Shown here in pieces: positions 17,710 through 26,273 of a stretch of DNA of 64,000 bases. Source of the DNA: Puia sp. (lineage in GTDB: Bacteria > Bacteroidota > Bacteroidia > Chitinophagales > Chitinophagaceae); the NCBI GenBank assembly GCA_031292515.1, contig JARLGZ010000076.1, positions 124,001-188,000 of the forward strand, in the 5' to 3' direction. The position numbers and the translations under genes were made by a program. The notes under the pieces are model-generated. The model was given only the letters and a program-made list of their open reading frames with translations, did not search any database and had not been told where the DNA came from. How positions within the stretch are numbered: the stretch's first letter is position 1; every line of letters starts with the position of its first letter.

Positions 17710-17805
17710 GGTTTATGTTGTGGTCGATTTGTGTTCTGTTCGGTTTATGTTGTGGTCGATTTGTGTTCTGTTCGGTTTATGTCCTGGTCGGTTTGTCTTC
17801 TGGTC
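17710..17805. repeat. Three 32-bp tandem repeats upstream of the FtsX permease
   Basis: Units start at 17710, 17742 and 17774; the first two are nearly identical and the third is diverged. Each unit itself splits into two similar 16-bp halves beginning GGTTTATGTTGTGGTC and GATTTGTGTTCTGTTC. The array ends 25 bp before the permease start codon, so it lies in its leader or promoter. Confidence 0.85.
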
Positions 17806-18433
17806 CGTTTATATAGTGCTGTCTTTGGGTATCCAAGAAGATGCCGGTTTTTATTGAGCTTGTTTTCAATGAATTAGGCTGCGAATATGGGTGGGACTGT
17901 ACGGTTTTAATACAGCGGGTGTTTCGCATTCGGGCAGTGAGGTTGCAATGGGGGTAGGGATGAAGTCGTGATTGTGTGCAAGGTTGTAACGATGCGCCGG
18001 AATAGCCATGTCACTCCGTCGCTGTACCTCTCCCAAATTGGCCAGCGTGATTTTGTGACTTGCGCTTGCCGGGCTATTTTGTGCTGTGCGGGGCGGTCTG
18101 GGCCGGGCTAAGGCTCCTCCGCGACATCGCATACCGGCGCAGGCCGTGATTACGGATAGGAGAAAGAGACAAGTGGGATGGGACACTGGGATATCAGGGA
18201 TCATTTCATAGAATAAAAGGGCTCCGGGAGGGACCGGGCAAGGAAAGAACCCGATTAGACGATCTGCCGGGCTAGAAGATCTGCAATTTTCGGACAATCC
18301 GGTTGGTGAAATAACCCTGCGATAAGTGAAACACCGTATGTATCGGAAACGGACAATGCAGCAGGCGGGGCAGATCTGATATATTGATAATCAAGGATTA
18401 AGAAGCTGGTATTTTTTTTTGTCGACTTTTTAT
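17806..18433. other. Gene-poor spacer between divergent permeases
   Basis: About 630 bp without a supported gene. A 143-codon frame on the reverse strand (17866-18297) has a hydrophobic stretch but is proline/arginine rich, matches no family I know and has no good start context. The last 60 bp before 18434 are AT-rich and probably hold the promoter of the rightward permease, though no exact TAnnTTTG is visible. Confidence 0.4.
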
Positions 18434-20842
18434 ATGCTCAAAAACTATCTCCGCACCGCAATCAGGGCGATTTTCAGAAACAGGATCTATTCTCTCGTGA
18501 ATATTTTGGGATTGACGTTGGGTCTCTGCGCCTGTATGATCGTCGCGACGGTCGTCATAGACGATCTCTCTTACGACAAGCAATGGAGTCGCGGTAAGGA
18601 TCTTTACCGGATCATCACCGTCAACAAGCTGGGAGAACAGGTGTTCAATCGTTTCGGGAATGCCCTCCGTGGCCTGGGGCCGGAGCTAAAAAAGAACTTC
18701 CCGGAAGTCGAGGCCACCGCAGGCATGATTCCCGACGAGATCAGTTTGCGGTTCAAGGGGGCCGGGCCGAATGGCGTCTCCCTGTCGATGCTCAGGGCCG
18801 ACACCTCCTTCTGGGGAATGCTGGATATTCCCATACTGGCGGGAAATCCGCGACGGTTCGTGGATGGGCCCGGTAATCTCGTTATTTCGGAAAGCCTGCG
18901 GGACCGGTTCTTCAAGGGCCATACCCCGGTAGGGGAGACGTTTTACGATGTGCCGAATGGGGACGATGCCCCCCAGCCTTACGTGATCACGGGGGTCATG
19001 AAGGACCTGCCCCTTAATTCCCATCTTCACGGGGATATGATCCTCGTGAGAAAACCGCATGTGGAACCCCTGAATCATGACTATAGCGGCAGTTATGGTA
19101 CGCAATACCTGATGATGCGACCGGGTACCGATATGAAGGCTTTTGAAGCCAAGGTGAACGCCTGGTATTCGGCGTATACGAAGAAGGACGGAAGATATCA
19201 ATACGAATACCAGCCTATCAAAGACGTATATCTCCATTCGGATTTTGAAAGCGGGATGGAACGGCGGGGCAATATCCGGAATATCTATATTTTTTCGGGG
19301 GTGGCGGTGCTGCTGCTGCTGATCGCCTGTATCAATTTCGTCAATCTCAGCACGGCGAGGACTATCTCCCGGCTGAAGGAGACCGGAGTACGCAAGATCA
19401 TCGGGGCCGGCAAGAAGGATATCCTTTTGCAGTTTCTTTCGGAATCGGTGGTGTATTTCGGGGTCTCCGCGGTGTTGGCGGTGATTTTGTACCAGGCTTT
19501 CCTGCCGGTTGTCGTGCGCTTTCTTGGACATGTGCTGGTGCAGACCTTTGTCTCGCGGTTATCGCTGATCGTGGCGGGCATCTGTTCCCTTTTTGTGATC
19601 AGCCTTTCCACCGGTATCTATCCTGCCTGGATTCTCTCGGGGTTCAAGCCTGTCCTGGCGTTGCGCGGTCGTTTATCCGGCATCCGGCCGGGGCAGAATA
19701 GCTTACAGAGGGCCCTGGTGGTCGTGCAGTTTTCCATTTCCATCGTCGTGCTGCTGGCCATGATCGTGGTGCAGCAGCAGGTGCGGTTTATGGAGAAGGC
19801 GGATATCGGCTATGATAAAAAAAGTCTGCTGAGCATTGGGTTCAACGATTGGGGTAAAAAGGGACAGGATGTGAAAAATGAGCTGCTGCAGATTCCGGGG
19901 GTGAAGTTGTGCAGCATCTCTTCTTTTGTCCCTCCCAGGGCTGCCGGAACATTCTCTACGCAGATCGAGGATCCTTCTCATCCAGGTACTAAGATAACGG
20001 AATGGATTATGATCGGAGATGTGGATCTGGCGGCGACGCTGGGACTGCACCTGGTGAGCGGACGTGTTTTCGATCCGTCGCTGGCTTCTGATGTGCCTCC
20101 CGTCGATACAACGGATGGATACAAGTTCTCCAATCAAACCGCGTTGGTCACCGAAAGCACCGCGAAGATCATGGGTATCCGTTCGCTGAACGAGAAAAAG
20201 AAAGATCTCCTCGCGACGCCTGTGGGCATCGTCAAAGATTTCCATAATGAATCCCTGCGCGATCCCCTGGCACCGACCCTCATCATGGCGGAGCGTGCAC
20301 CGGAATACGGAGGTATGCTGATACGGGTCGAACCAGGGCGGGAGAACGAGGTGAGAGCCCCGATCACAAAGGTGCTGGAGCGTTTTTTCCCGGGAAGAAC
20401 GCTGGAGGTTCGAAGGGTCGGGGAACTGCTCGATAATCAATACAAAGCGGAACGGAAGCTGGAAGAATTGTTTGCCTTTTTTAGCGCGTTGACGATGGTG
20501 CTGGCTTCCCTCGGTATCTTCGGCCTGATCGTATATTCGGCCAGCCTCCGGGTAAAGGAGATCGGGCTGCGGAAGGTATTGGGCGCTTCCATCGCTTCCG
20601 TCGTGGGTCTGTTGTCGATGGATTTTATAAAACTGGTGGCAATTGCGATGCTGGTGGCTTCACCAATCGGGGGCTGGCTTATGCATCGCTGGCTGCAGGA
20701 CTTTGCCTTCCGGATTTCTCTCGGCTGGGAGCTGTTTGCCATCGCCGGGGGTGTCACCTTACTGATCGCTTTTGTCACGGTGGGGCTCCAGGCTTTGAAG
20801 GCAGCGAAGGCGAGCCCGGTCGGGAGTTTGCGGGCTGATTAG
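18434..20842 (+). CDS. FtsX-type ABC transporter permease, paralogue
   Basis: An 802-residue permease like the one at 15273. I start it at the ATG 18434 (MLKNYLRTAIRAIFRNRIY), which matches the family N-terminus, not at a TTG five codons upstream. Order: TM helix about 21-42, MacB-like periplasmic domain, a first FtsX core with SRLKETGVRKIIGAGKK, a second periplasmic domain, and a second core with RVKEIGLRKVLGAS and a final TM pair. The protein lacks its own ATPase gene nearby. The sequence is clearly diverged from its neighbour, so this is an old duplication. Transport substrate unknown; these proteins are often part of antimicrobial-peptide or lipoprotein handling (family knowledge). Confidence 0.9.
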   Translation: MLKNYLRTAIRAIFRNRIYSLVNILGLTLGLCACMIVATVVIDDLSYDKQWSRGKDLYRIITVNKLGEQVFNRFGNALRGLGPELKKNFPEVEATAGMIPDEISLRFKGAGPNGVSLSMLRADTSFWGMLDIPILAGNPRRFVDGPGNLVISESLRDRFFKGHTPVGETFYDVPNGDDAPQPYVITGVMKDLPLNSHLHGDMILVRKPHVEPLNHDYSGSYGTQYLMMRPGTDMKAFEAKVNAWYSAYTKKDGRYQYEYQPIKDVYLHSDFESGMERRGNIRNIYIFSGVAVLLLLIACINFVNLSTARTISRLKETGVRKIIGAGKKDILLQFLSESVVYFGVSAVLAVILYQAFLPVVVRFLGHVLVQTFVSRLSLIVAGICSLFVISLSTGIYPAWILSGFKPVLALRGRLSGIRPGQNSLQRALVVVQFSISIVVLLAMIVVQQQVRFMEKADIGYDKKSLLSIGFNDWGKKGQDVKNELLQIPGVKLCSISSFVPPRAAGTFSTQIEDPSHPGTKITEWIMIGDVDLAATLGLHLVSGRVFDPSLASDVPPVDTTDGYKFSNQTALVTESTAKIMGIRSLNEKKKDLLATPVGIVKDFHNESLRDPLAPTLIMAERAPEYGGMLIRVEPGRENEVRAPITKVLERFFPGRTLEVRRVGELLDNQYKAERKLEELFAFFSALTMVLASLGIFGLIVYSASLRVKEIGLRKVLGASIASVVGLLSMDFIKLVAIAMLVASPIGGWLMHRWLQDFAFRISLGWELFAIAGGVTLLIAFVTVGLQALKAAKASPVGSLRAD

Positions 20843-20890
20843 CGGCATTTACTGATTCGCAGCATTTTTTTCAAAGATTTAAATGATTGG

Positions 20891-20934
20891 TATTTTTGTT
20901 AGGAAATAATTCGTACGTTTGTTTTCGTAACAAA
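20891..20934 (+). promoter_or_regulatory. Promoter and inverted repeat upstream of the beta-lactamase-fold gene
   Basis: TATTTTTG (20891-20898) and TACGTTTG (20914-20921) both match TAnnTTTG. The second lies 28 bases before the start codon at 20950. A perfect inverted repeat TTTGTT-TTCGT-AACAAA (20918-20934) overlaps the end of that element and the expected transcription start, as an operator would. Confidence 0.5.
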
Positions 20935-20949
20935 AAACGAATATTTCAT

Positions 20950-22365
20950 ATGAAACCGTCAGCATTTTTTCTTTGCGCTTTTTTGTCAGTTGGCTCGGCT
21001 GGCTTACCGGGTATCCACCAGGTTTTTGCGCAGTCCAGGTTGACAAAACCTGAGAACAAGAACAAGGCATTGGCACAAAAGCTTGACCAGGTGATGGGTG
21101 CATCTTTTAATAAAGATGGCTTAGGGGGCGTGCTACTCGTCGCCGAACAGGGGACCGTCGTTTATGAAAAAGCCATTGGGAAGGCTAATATTGAATTGAA
21201 TACGCCTTTATCCACCTCCAATGTATTTCGGATCGGGTCGATCACCAAACAATTCACAGCGGTCGCCGTTTTGCAGTTAATGGAAAAAGGGTTGCTTCAA
21301 CCGGATGATGACATCACCAAATTTATCCCGGACTACCCTGTTCACGGAACCCATATTTCGGTGGCCAACCTGCTTTCTCACACTTCCGGTATTAAAAATT
21401 GCACCGAAATAGAGGGGTTAAGTCCGGATATCAGACGGAGAAAGAACAGTGTTACCGATCTCATCGGCCTGTTCAAGGACCAGCCTATGGAATTTGCCCC
21501 CGGGACAGCCTATCAATACAGCAATTCGAACTATGTCCTGTTGGGCTATATCATCGAGAAGCTGAGTGGTGAATCCTATGAACAGTATATCAGGAAGCAT
21601 ATTTTTGTTCCGCTCGGCATGACCCATTCTTATTATGACACCCCCGAAAAGATCATTCCGGGCAGGGTCACCGGGTATATGCAATTACGGGGGGACACCG
21701 TGGTGAATGCCGACTACCTGGACCCATCATACGCTTATGCCGCGGGGGCTTTGGTCATGACCGTCGAAGACCTTTTTAAATGGCATACGGGTTTATATCG
21801 GTACAGCATCCTGAAAAAAGAAACCCTCGCCAAAGCGTTTACGCCCTTTACGCTCAGTAACGGGCAAAAAACGAAATATGGCTTTGGGTGGGCGCTGGAT
21901 TCACTCGGCGGATCCGCTGCCATTCAGCATAGCGGCAGCATCAATGGTTTTTCCGCCTATGAGCTATATCTGCCCACAGAAGATGTTTTTGCAGTCTGTT
22001 TCAGCAACCGGATGAATATCAATACGGGCGGGCCTGCCATACTCGCCGCATCTATTGCGACGGGCACATCGAATACGCGGGAAATCGAGCTGACAAAAGA
22101 ACAGATGACCCGCTACACCGGCACGTATAAATTCAAGCTTGACCAGCCCTCGACCACCAAAATATTTATCAGGGACGGGCATTTGTTTATGCAAGATAGC
22201 CGTGCACCTTCTGCCTGGCAAATGCATTTCACAAAGCCCGCGGAATTCTATATGTATGAAGTGTTCCCCAACAACCATGTCTTCTCTTTCGACGGCTCCG
22301 GCAAAGTCACGGGTTTCGTGATCCACGCGCCGGGTTATACTTCTACTATAACAAAGGTTGAATAA
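20950..22365 (+). CDS. Secreted serine hydrolase of the beta-lactamase/class C fold
   Basis: A 471-residue protein. The start at 20950 gives the signal peptide MKPSAFFLCAFLSVGSAGLPGIHQVFAQS; a longer in-frame ATG at 20887 would destroy it. All three active-site motifs of the family are present: Ser97-I-T-Lys100, Tyr190-Ser-Asn192 and His327-Ser-Gly. A C-terminal lipocalin-like domain (about 370-471, ELTKEQMTRYTGTYKFK) is the type found in esterase and peptidase relatives (Pab87/EstB-like). These enzymes are more often D-amino-peptidases, esterases or penicillin-binding-protein relatives than true beta-lactamases, so resistance should not be assumed. Expressed alone from its own promoter. Confidence 0.88.
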   Translation: MKPSAFFLCAFLSVGSAGLPGIHQVFAQSRLTKPENKNKALAQKLDQVMGASFNKDGLGGVLLVAEQGTVVYEKAIGKANIELNTPLSTSNVFRIGSITKQFTAVAVLQLMEKGLLQPDDDITKFIPDYPVHGTHISVANLLSHTSGIKNCTEIEGLSPDIRRRKNSVTDLIGLFKDQPMEFAPGTAYQYSNSNYVLLGYIIEKLSGESYEQYIRKHIFVPLGMTHSYYDTPEKIIPGRVTGYMQLRGDTVVNADYLDPSYAYAAGALVMTVEDLFKWHTGLYRYSILKKETLAKAFTPFTLSNGQKTKYGFGWALDSLGGSAAIQHSGSINGFSAYELYLPTEDVFAVCFSNRMNINTGGPAILAASIATGTSNTREIELTKEQMTRYTGTYKFKLDQPSTTKIFIRDGHLFMQDSRAPSAWQMHFTKPAEFYMYEVFPNNHVFSFDGSGKVTGFVIHAPGYTSTITKVE

Positions 22366-22452
22366 TGCCGCCGGCGAATGAAGATTCCGCCGGTAAGCCA
22401 GACCATTTTGGAATTTACAGAAGTGCAAGTGTTTAAAATATTAGTCAGAAAT

Positions 22453-22467
22453 ACTAAATAATTTAGT
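22453..22467. promoter_or_regulatory. Palindrome upstream of a small gene
   Basis: ACTAAA-TAA-TTTAGT is a perfect six-base inverted repeat 34 bp before the start at 22501. It is AT-rich, has no T-run beyond TTTT, and could be an operator or the end of the preceding transcript. Confidence 0.35.
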
Positions 22468-22500
22468 TTTTAAATTGCTATTTTCCCTACCTTTATCCTC

Positions 22501-22749
22501 ATGCAGTATGGCATTACTGAAAATAGTGGCCTTGTCCCGGCGTCTTTCGTCACCTTGCTGGATGAGGATCCGATCCGGATCACTTCGCAGGATCTGCGGG
22601 AATTCATCATCGAGTTTCCCGATCGTTCGGTCCATTATCTCTACCGGGGGCTCGACGAGGAGAAAAGGCCTGCCTGGTATTTTCAGACGGCGGACAATGC
22701 GGACCTGGCGGATGCCATCGGCAAAATCATAGAGAGACATTTTACATGA
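22501..22749 (+). CDS. Small protein of unknown function (82 aa)
   Basis: I do not recognise a family. The 82-residue frame has balanced composition, an alternating strand-like middle (IRITSQDLREFIIEFPDRSVHYLYRG) and an amphipathic C-terminal helix (DADLADAIGKIIERHF), and no signal peptide or membrane segment. It looks like a compact alpha/beta cytoplasmic protein. It stands alone, 135 bp after the hydrolase and 246 bp before the GH51 gene. Coding is supported by composition and codon use only. Confidence 0.55.
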   Translation: MQYGITENSGLVPASFVTLLDEDPIRITSQDLREFIIEFPDRSVHYLYRGLDEEKRPAWYFQTADNADLADAIGKIIERHFT

Positions 22750-22995
22750 GCGCGGCGACGGAAAGAGGGGCAGTAATCCGTGGAGGAGAGAACGGCTGCT
22801 CCCCGGAAGGATGAGTTCGCTCCGGAAAAATGGATTGCCTATCTTAGGTTATAAAAAAGACAGGATATGGGCATGCTTCTCAATAAGCTCAATAAGCTTA
22901 CAAGCAACAGGTTTACGGACGACCGCAAGAAGGCGTCTGAAAACAAACATGAGCGCAAAAGCAGGAATAAGGATCCATATACGATCGGACATCGC

Positions 22996-25257
22996 ATGAA
23001 AAGGTTCCGGAACGCCTTGATAGTGATTGTATTTCTTCCCGGCTCTTTGCATGTGGCTGTTCCGTTTGCTCCCGTCGTGAAGGACGCTATACCCCCTGTG
23101 AAGAACACTGTACCCCTTGTGAAGGGCGCTGTGCCCCTTGTGAATGGCAAGGATTCCGGGGCGGCTGACAGTCAGATGGCAGATAGTCACCGCGGGGGCG
23201 CTGTTTTTCAAGCTGATACCGTCGCTCCCGCCGCCCTCGCCGGCATATCGGTCGATGCTACGCGTATCCTGAATAAAATTAGCCCTTTGCTATACGGATC
23301 CTGTATAGAGGATGTAAACCACGAGATTTACGGGGGTCTGTACGGTCAGCGCCTGTTTGGGGAGAGTTTCGAAGAACCGCCCCGCAGACCCGGGCAAACG
23401 GACCGGTCCGGAGCCGGCAGTCTAAGTGATTCCACGGCGTCTGACAAGGATCATAGCGGTGAATTATATGGAGTAAGCGGGATGTGGGATGGTATCAGAG
23501 ATGGCGCCGCGGGTTCGTCGTTGGCGCTGGACAGCAGTGATGCGTATACGGGCAGACAGTCGCAGGTGATCCTGCATGCCGGGGCGCCGGGAAGGATCGG
23601 TGTAGCCAACAGGGGTTTGAACCGTTGGGGTATCGCCGTCCGCAAAGGACAGTCATTCGAGGGTCGGCTCTACCTGCGCTGGCAAGAATTGCAAAGTCCG
23701 AGCGAAACGGAAAGCCGGAAAAGGCTACCCGGTTTGAAAGGGCCGAAGGGTTTGAAAGGGCCGAAGGGTTTGAAAGAACCGAAAGATTTGATAGAGCCGC
23801 AAGGGGTCGTGACCGTGGCTTTGCAGAGCTCCGACGGAAGCCGGACCTATGCGATGCAACGTCTCCCCACCCCCAGCCCCAACTGGAAAAAATACTCCTT
23901 TCGTTTGACTGCAGCTGGCACGGACGCCCATTCCCGTTTTGTCGTCATTGCCGAAGCTCCGGGGAAACTCTGGATGGACCAGGTCGCTCTCTTTCCCACC
24001 GGACCGGATCGGTTCAAAGGTCTGTTGATCCGCAACGATATTGCCGTCAAGATGCAACAGGAAGGCTTGCGTTTCGTCCGCTATGGCGGCAGCATGGTGA
24101 ACGCCCCTGGCTATCGCTGGAAAAAGATGATCGGCGACCGCGACCGGCGTCCTCCATATAATGGCACCTGGTACCCCTATTCCAGCAATGGCTTTGGCAT
24201 CGAAGACTTCCTGCAGTTCTGCGAAGCTGCCGGCTTCGAGGCCGCCTTTGCCATCAACATAGAAGAAACCGACCAGGATGCCGCCGACCTCATTGAATAC
24301 CTGAAGGGAAGTCAGGCCACGACATGGGGTAAAAAACGAACTGATAACGGTCATCCACAGCCGTATAAGATACAGACTATCGAGATCGGGAACGAAGAGG
24401 TGATCGACAGCGACGATACCCGGGGGTATGACCATTATATCGAGCGGTTTAACGGTATCTATCGAGCCATCCACGCGAAGTATCCCGGCATCAGGCTGGT
24501 CAATGCGGCCTGGTGGCGTTCTCAATCGGCCAATATGGAGCACGTCTTCAAAGCCCTGGACGGGAAGGCAGCCTATTGGGATCTGCATGTCGACGCCGAC
24601 AGCGCGCTCTCCGGTCTGACCGTCGATCAACGGCTGGCGAAAATGCAGCGATTGTTCCTGCAATGGAATCCCCATACTACGATGAAATGCACCATCTTCG
24701 AAGAGAATGGGGGTCTCCACAACCTGCAGCGGGCGCTGGGCCATGCGACCATCCTCAATGCTGCCCGCAGGCACGGCGATTTCCTGCTGACCTCTTGTGC
24801 CGCCAACGGGTTGCAGGCCCTGGGACAAAACGACAACGGCTGGGATCAGGGGCAGGTATTTTTTACACCCGACCAGGTCTGGGGGATGCCGCCCTTCTAC
24901 GCCCAACAGATGGCGGCCGGAAACCACCAGCCGCTGCGGGTATTGGATAGCGTTACAGGACCGCTCGACGTGACCGCTACCCGGAGTGAGGATGGGAAGA
25001 CGCTGGTGCTGCATGTCGTAAACGTCGAAAGCAGGCCTGTAAAGACGTCTTTGTCACTTACGGGATTTCCGGGTTGCCTGCCTCAGGCCGGCGCCTGGAG
25101 GCTGGCCGGGGATCTGCCCGCGGAAAACACACCCGAAGAGCCGCAGAGGGTGTGTGCAAGGAAATCCGTCGTCGTGCTCCCCCGGAAACCCGCCGGCGGT
25201 ATTTATGGGTATACCTTCCCTGCCCATTCTTATACGATCCTACGGTTTCGGCGATGA
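22996..25257 (+). CDS. Secreted alpha-L-arabinofuranosidase, GH51 family
   Basis: A 753-residue enzyme removing alpha-linked arabinofuranose from arabinan or arabinoxylan. The start at 22996 gives a positively charged N-region and hydrophobic core (MKRFRNALIVIVFLPGSLHV); an upstream in-frame ATG (22867) adds 43 charged residues and is less likely. The catalytic part opens with LLYGSCIEDVNHEIYGGLYGQRLFGESFEE, typical for GH51. The acid/base is Glu467 in IEIGNEEV and the nucleophile is Glu569 or Glu570 in IFEENGG. A carbohydrate-binding-like beta domain is inserted about residues 150-320 and contains a repetitive LKGPKG insert. A second repeat array lies just after the signal peptide. The family is clear; the repeats are unusual. 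Confidence 0.88.
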   Translation: MKRFRNALIVIVFLPGSLHVAVPFAPVVKDAIPPVKNTVPLVKGAVPLVNGKDSGAADSQMADSHRGGAVFQADTVAPAALAGISVDATRILNKISPLLYGSCIEDVNHEIYGGLYGQRLFGESFEEPPRRPGQTDRSGAGSLSDSTASDKDHSGELYGVSGMWDGIRDGAAGSSLALDSSDAYTGRQSQVILHAGAPGRIGVANRGLNRWGIAVRKGQSFEGRLYLRWQELQSPSETESRKRLPGLKGPKGLKGPKGLKEPKDLIEPQGVVTVALQSSDGSRTYAMQRLPTPSPNWKKYSFRLTAAGTDAHSRFVVIAEAPGKLWMDQVALFPTGPDRFKGLLIRNDIAVKMQQEGLRFVRYGGSMVNAPGYRWKKMIGDRDRRPPYNGTWYPYSSNGFGIEDFLQFCEAAGFEAAFAINIEETDQDAADLIEYLKGSQATTWGKKRTDNGHPQPYKIQTIEIGNEEVIDSDDTRGYDHYIERFNGIYRAIHAKYPGIRLVNAAWWRSQSANMEHVFKALDGKAAYWDLHVDADSALSGLTVDQRLAKMQRLFLQWNPHTTMKCTIFEENGGLHNLQRALGHATILNAARRHGDFLLTSCAANGLQALGQNDNGWDQGQVFFTPDQVWGMPPFYAQQMAAGNHQPLRVLDSVTGPLDVTATRSEDGKTLVLHVVNVESRPVKTSLSLTGFPGCLPQAGAWRLAGDLPAENTPEEPQRVCARKSVVVLPRKPAGGIYGYTFPAHSYTILRFRR
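23071..23148 (+). repeat. 21-bp tandem repeats after the GH51 signal peptide
   Basis: Nearly four units start at 23071, 23092, 23113 and 23134 with the pattern CCCCTTGTGAAGGGCGCTGTG and encode heptads of the type PLVKGAV. They form the start of the mature protein, before the catalytic region. Confidence 0.85.
23731..23802 (+). repeat. 18-bp tandem repeats inside the GH51 gene
   Basis: Four units start at 23731, 23749, 23767 and 23785. The first two are identical (GGTTTGAAAGGGCCGAAG), the last two progressively diverged. They encode GLKGPK hexads placed in the inserted beta domain between RLPGLK and EPQGVVTVALQ. Confidence 0.88.
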
Positions 25258-25395
25258 GTTAGGACGCCGATGTCGCGGCAGGGCGCCCTGCCGCAGGAGG
25301 AAGCCTCGCCGTTTTCCGGCATGGAACTGGATTTGATTGAGAGAGGCTATTTGCCACCTAAAGGGCAAGTGAGTAAATCTCAGTAAACCAGAGAC

Positions 25396-25590
25396 ATGGA
25401 AAAACGAATCCTGGGTATAATAATATCCATATTGGGCATAGCCGGCCTCATTCTGGCAGCCGTCACCTTCATGAGCGGCGGAGAAAGTTCCAGGCATATA
25501 AAAAGTATTTTTGTATATGCGATACTGGGCATCATTTTCTTTGTAGCCGGCATAGGGCTGGTGAAAAATACCAATGATAAGGCTACCTAG
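25396..25590 (+). CDS. Small two-helix membrane protein of unknown function
   Basis: A 64-residue protein with two membrane helices: about 5-26 (LGIIISILGIAGLILAAVTFM) and about 38-56 (FVYAILGIIFFVAGIGLV), joined by a short polar loop. Similar small proteins are common in Bacteroidota, with no known function. Located between GH51 and a convergent acetyltransferase gene. Likely real because the composition is strongly membrane-like and the reading frame is clean. Confidence 0.65.
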   Translation: MEKRILGIIISILGIAGLILAAVTFMSGGESSRHIKSIFVYAILGIIFFVAGIGLVKNTNDKAT

Positions 25591-25607
25591 CGGGCCGGAT
25601 CGCCTGG

Positions 25608-26171
25608 CTATTTTCTGACGAGCTCAAACCAGGCGGTAGGCTGGCCGGGATCCCGCCAGGTGGGTTCACCGTCATAGGGGAAGTTGCCGGTGTATGCGAA
25701 CCCGATCTTCTCCAGGATCCTGCAGGAACCGAGATTGTCGATATCCGTCATAGCGAAGATCTTTTTCGGATCCATGTCCATGACCTGTATCCCGAAATTC
25801 AGGGCGGCGCGTGCGGCTTCTATCCCATATCCCCGGCCCCAATATTTTCGGCGAAGGCGGTAGCCAAAATCGTAGTAGCCGGTATGCCCGTTGATCGTCT
25901 CCTTCATCAGCCTGAAACCGACCCAGCCGACGAATCCGGTGGCGAGACGGTCTTCTATCGCCCATCGTCCTACCCCGGTATCCGCATACTGCTGCCGGAT
26001 GAACCCGATGAGATCCCTGCTCTCGCCGATCGTCGTTACGAGTTTTTTCCCCAGGAAGCGCTTGACTTCCGGGTCGGAATCCATGTCGAACATGCCTTCG
26101 GCGTCGGCGAGTTGTATCTCACGGATCAGCGTACGGGGCGTTTCGATGCCTATGTTCCTACTCATATCCAT
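25608..26171 (-). CDS. GNAT-family N-acetyltransferase (RimJ/RimL-like)
   Basis: A 187-residue cytoplasmic acetyltransferase. The N-terminal ETPRTLIREIQLADAEGMFDMDSDPEVKRFLG is typical of RimJ/RimL/Acetyltransf_3 members, followed by GFVGWVGFRL, the acetyl-CoA loop RRKYWGRGYGIEAARAAL (R/Q-x-x-G-x-G/A motif) and a C-terminal NLGSCRILEKIGFAYTG segment. It should transfer an acetyl group from acetyl-CoA to a protein N-terminus or a small amine; the acceptor is not predictable. ATG codons at 26171 and 26165 are equally possible starts. Confidence 0.88.
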   Translation of the reverse strand: MDMSRNIGIETPRTLIREIQLADAEGMFDMDSDPEVKRFLGKKLVTTIGESRDLIGFIRQQYADTGVGRWAIEDRLATGFVGWVGFRLMKETINGHTGYYDFGYRLRRKYWGRGYGIEAARAALNFGIQVMDMDPKKIFAMTDIDNLGSCRILEKIGFAYTGNFPYDGEPTWRDPGQPTAWFELVRK

Positions 26172-26273
26172 AGCTGTAAAAATATCGAATCCGGGGATGA
26201 ATCGTCAAAGAGGGCGGGGCTGTTGGAAGAGTTTATCAAAAAATAACTTACTTTGTCGGTATATAAACGCACG

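Noticed and set aside
17866-18297. 143-codon frame in the spacer between the permeases, with a hydrophobic stretch
   Set aside because: Proline/arginine-rich composition, no recognised family, poor start context; kept only as an unexplained spacer.
20950-22365. Call as an antibiotic-inactivating class C beta-lactamase
   Set aside because: The lipocalin-like C-terminal domain and overall pattern fit esterase/peptidase relatives better; the three motifs alone do not show beta-lactam hydrolysis.
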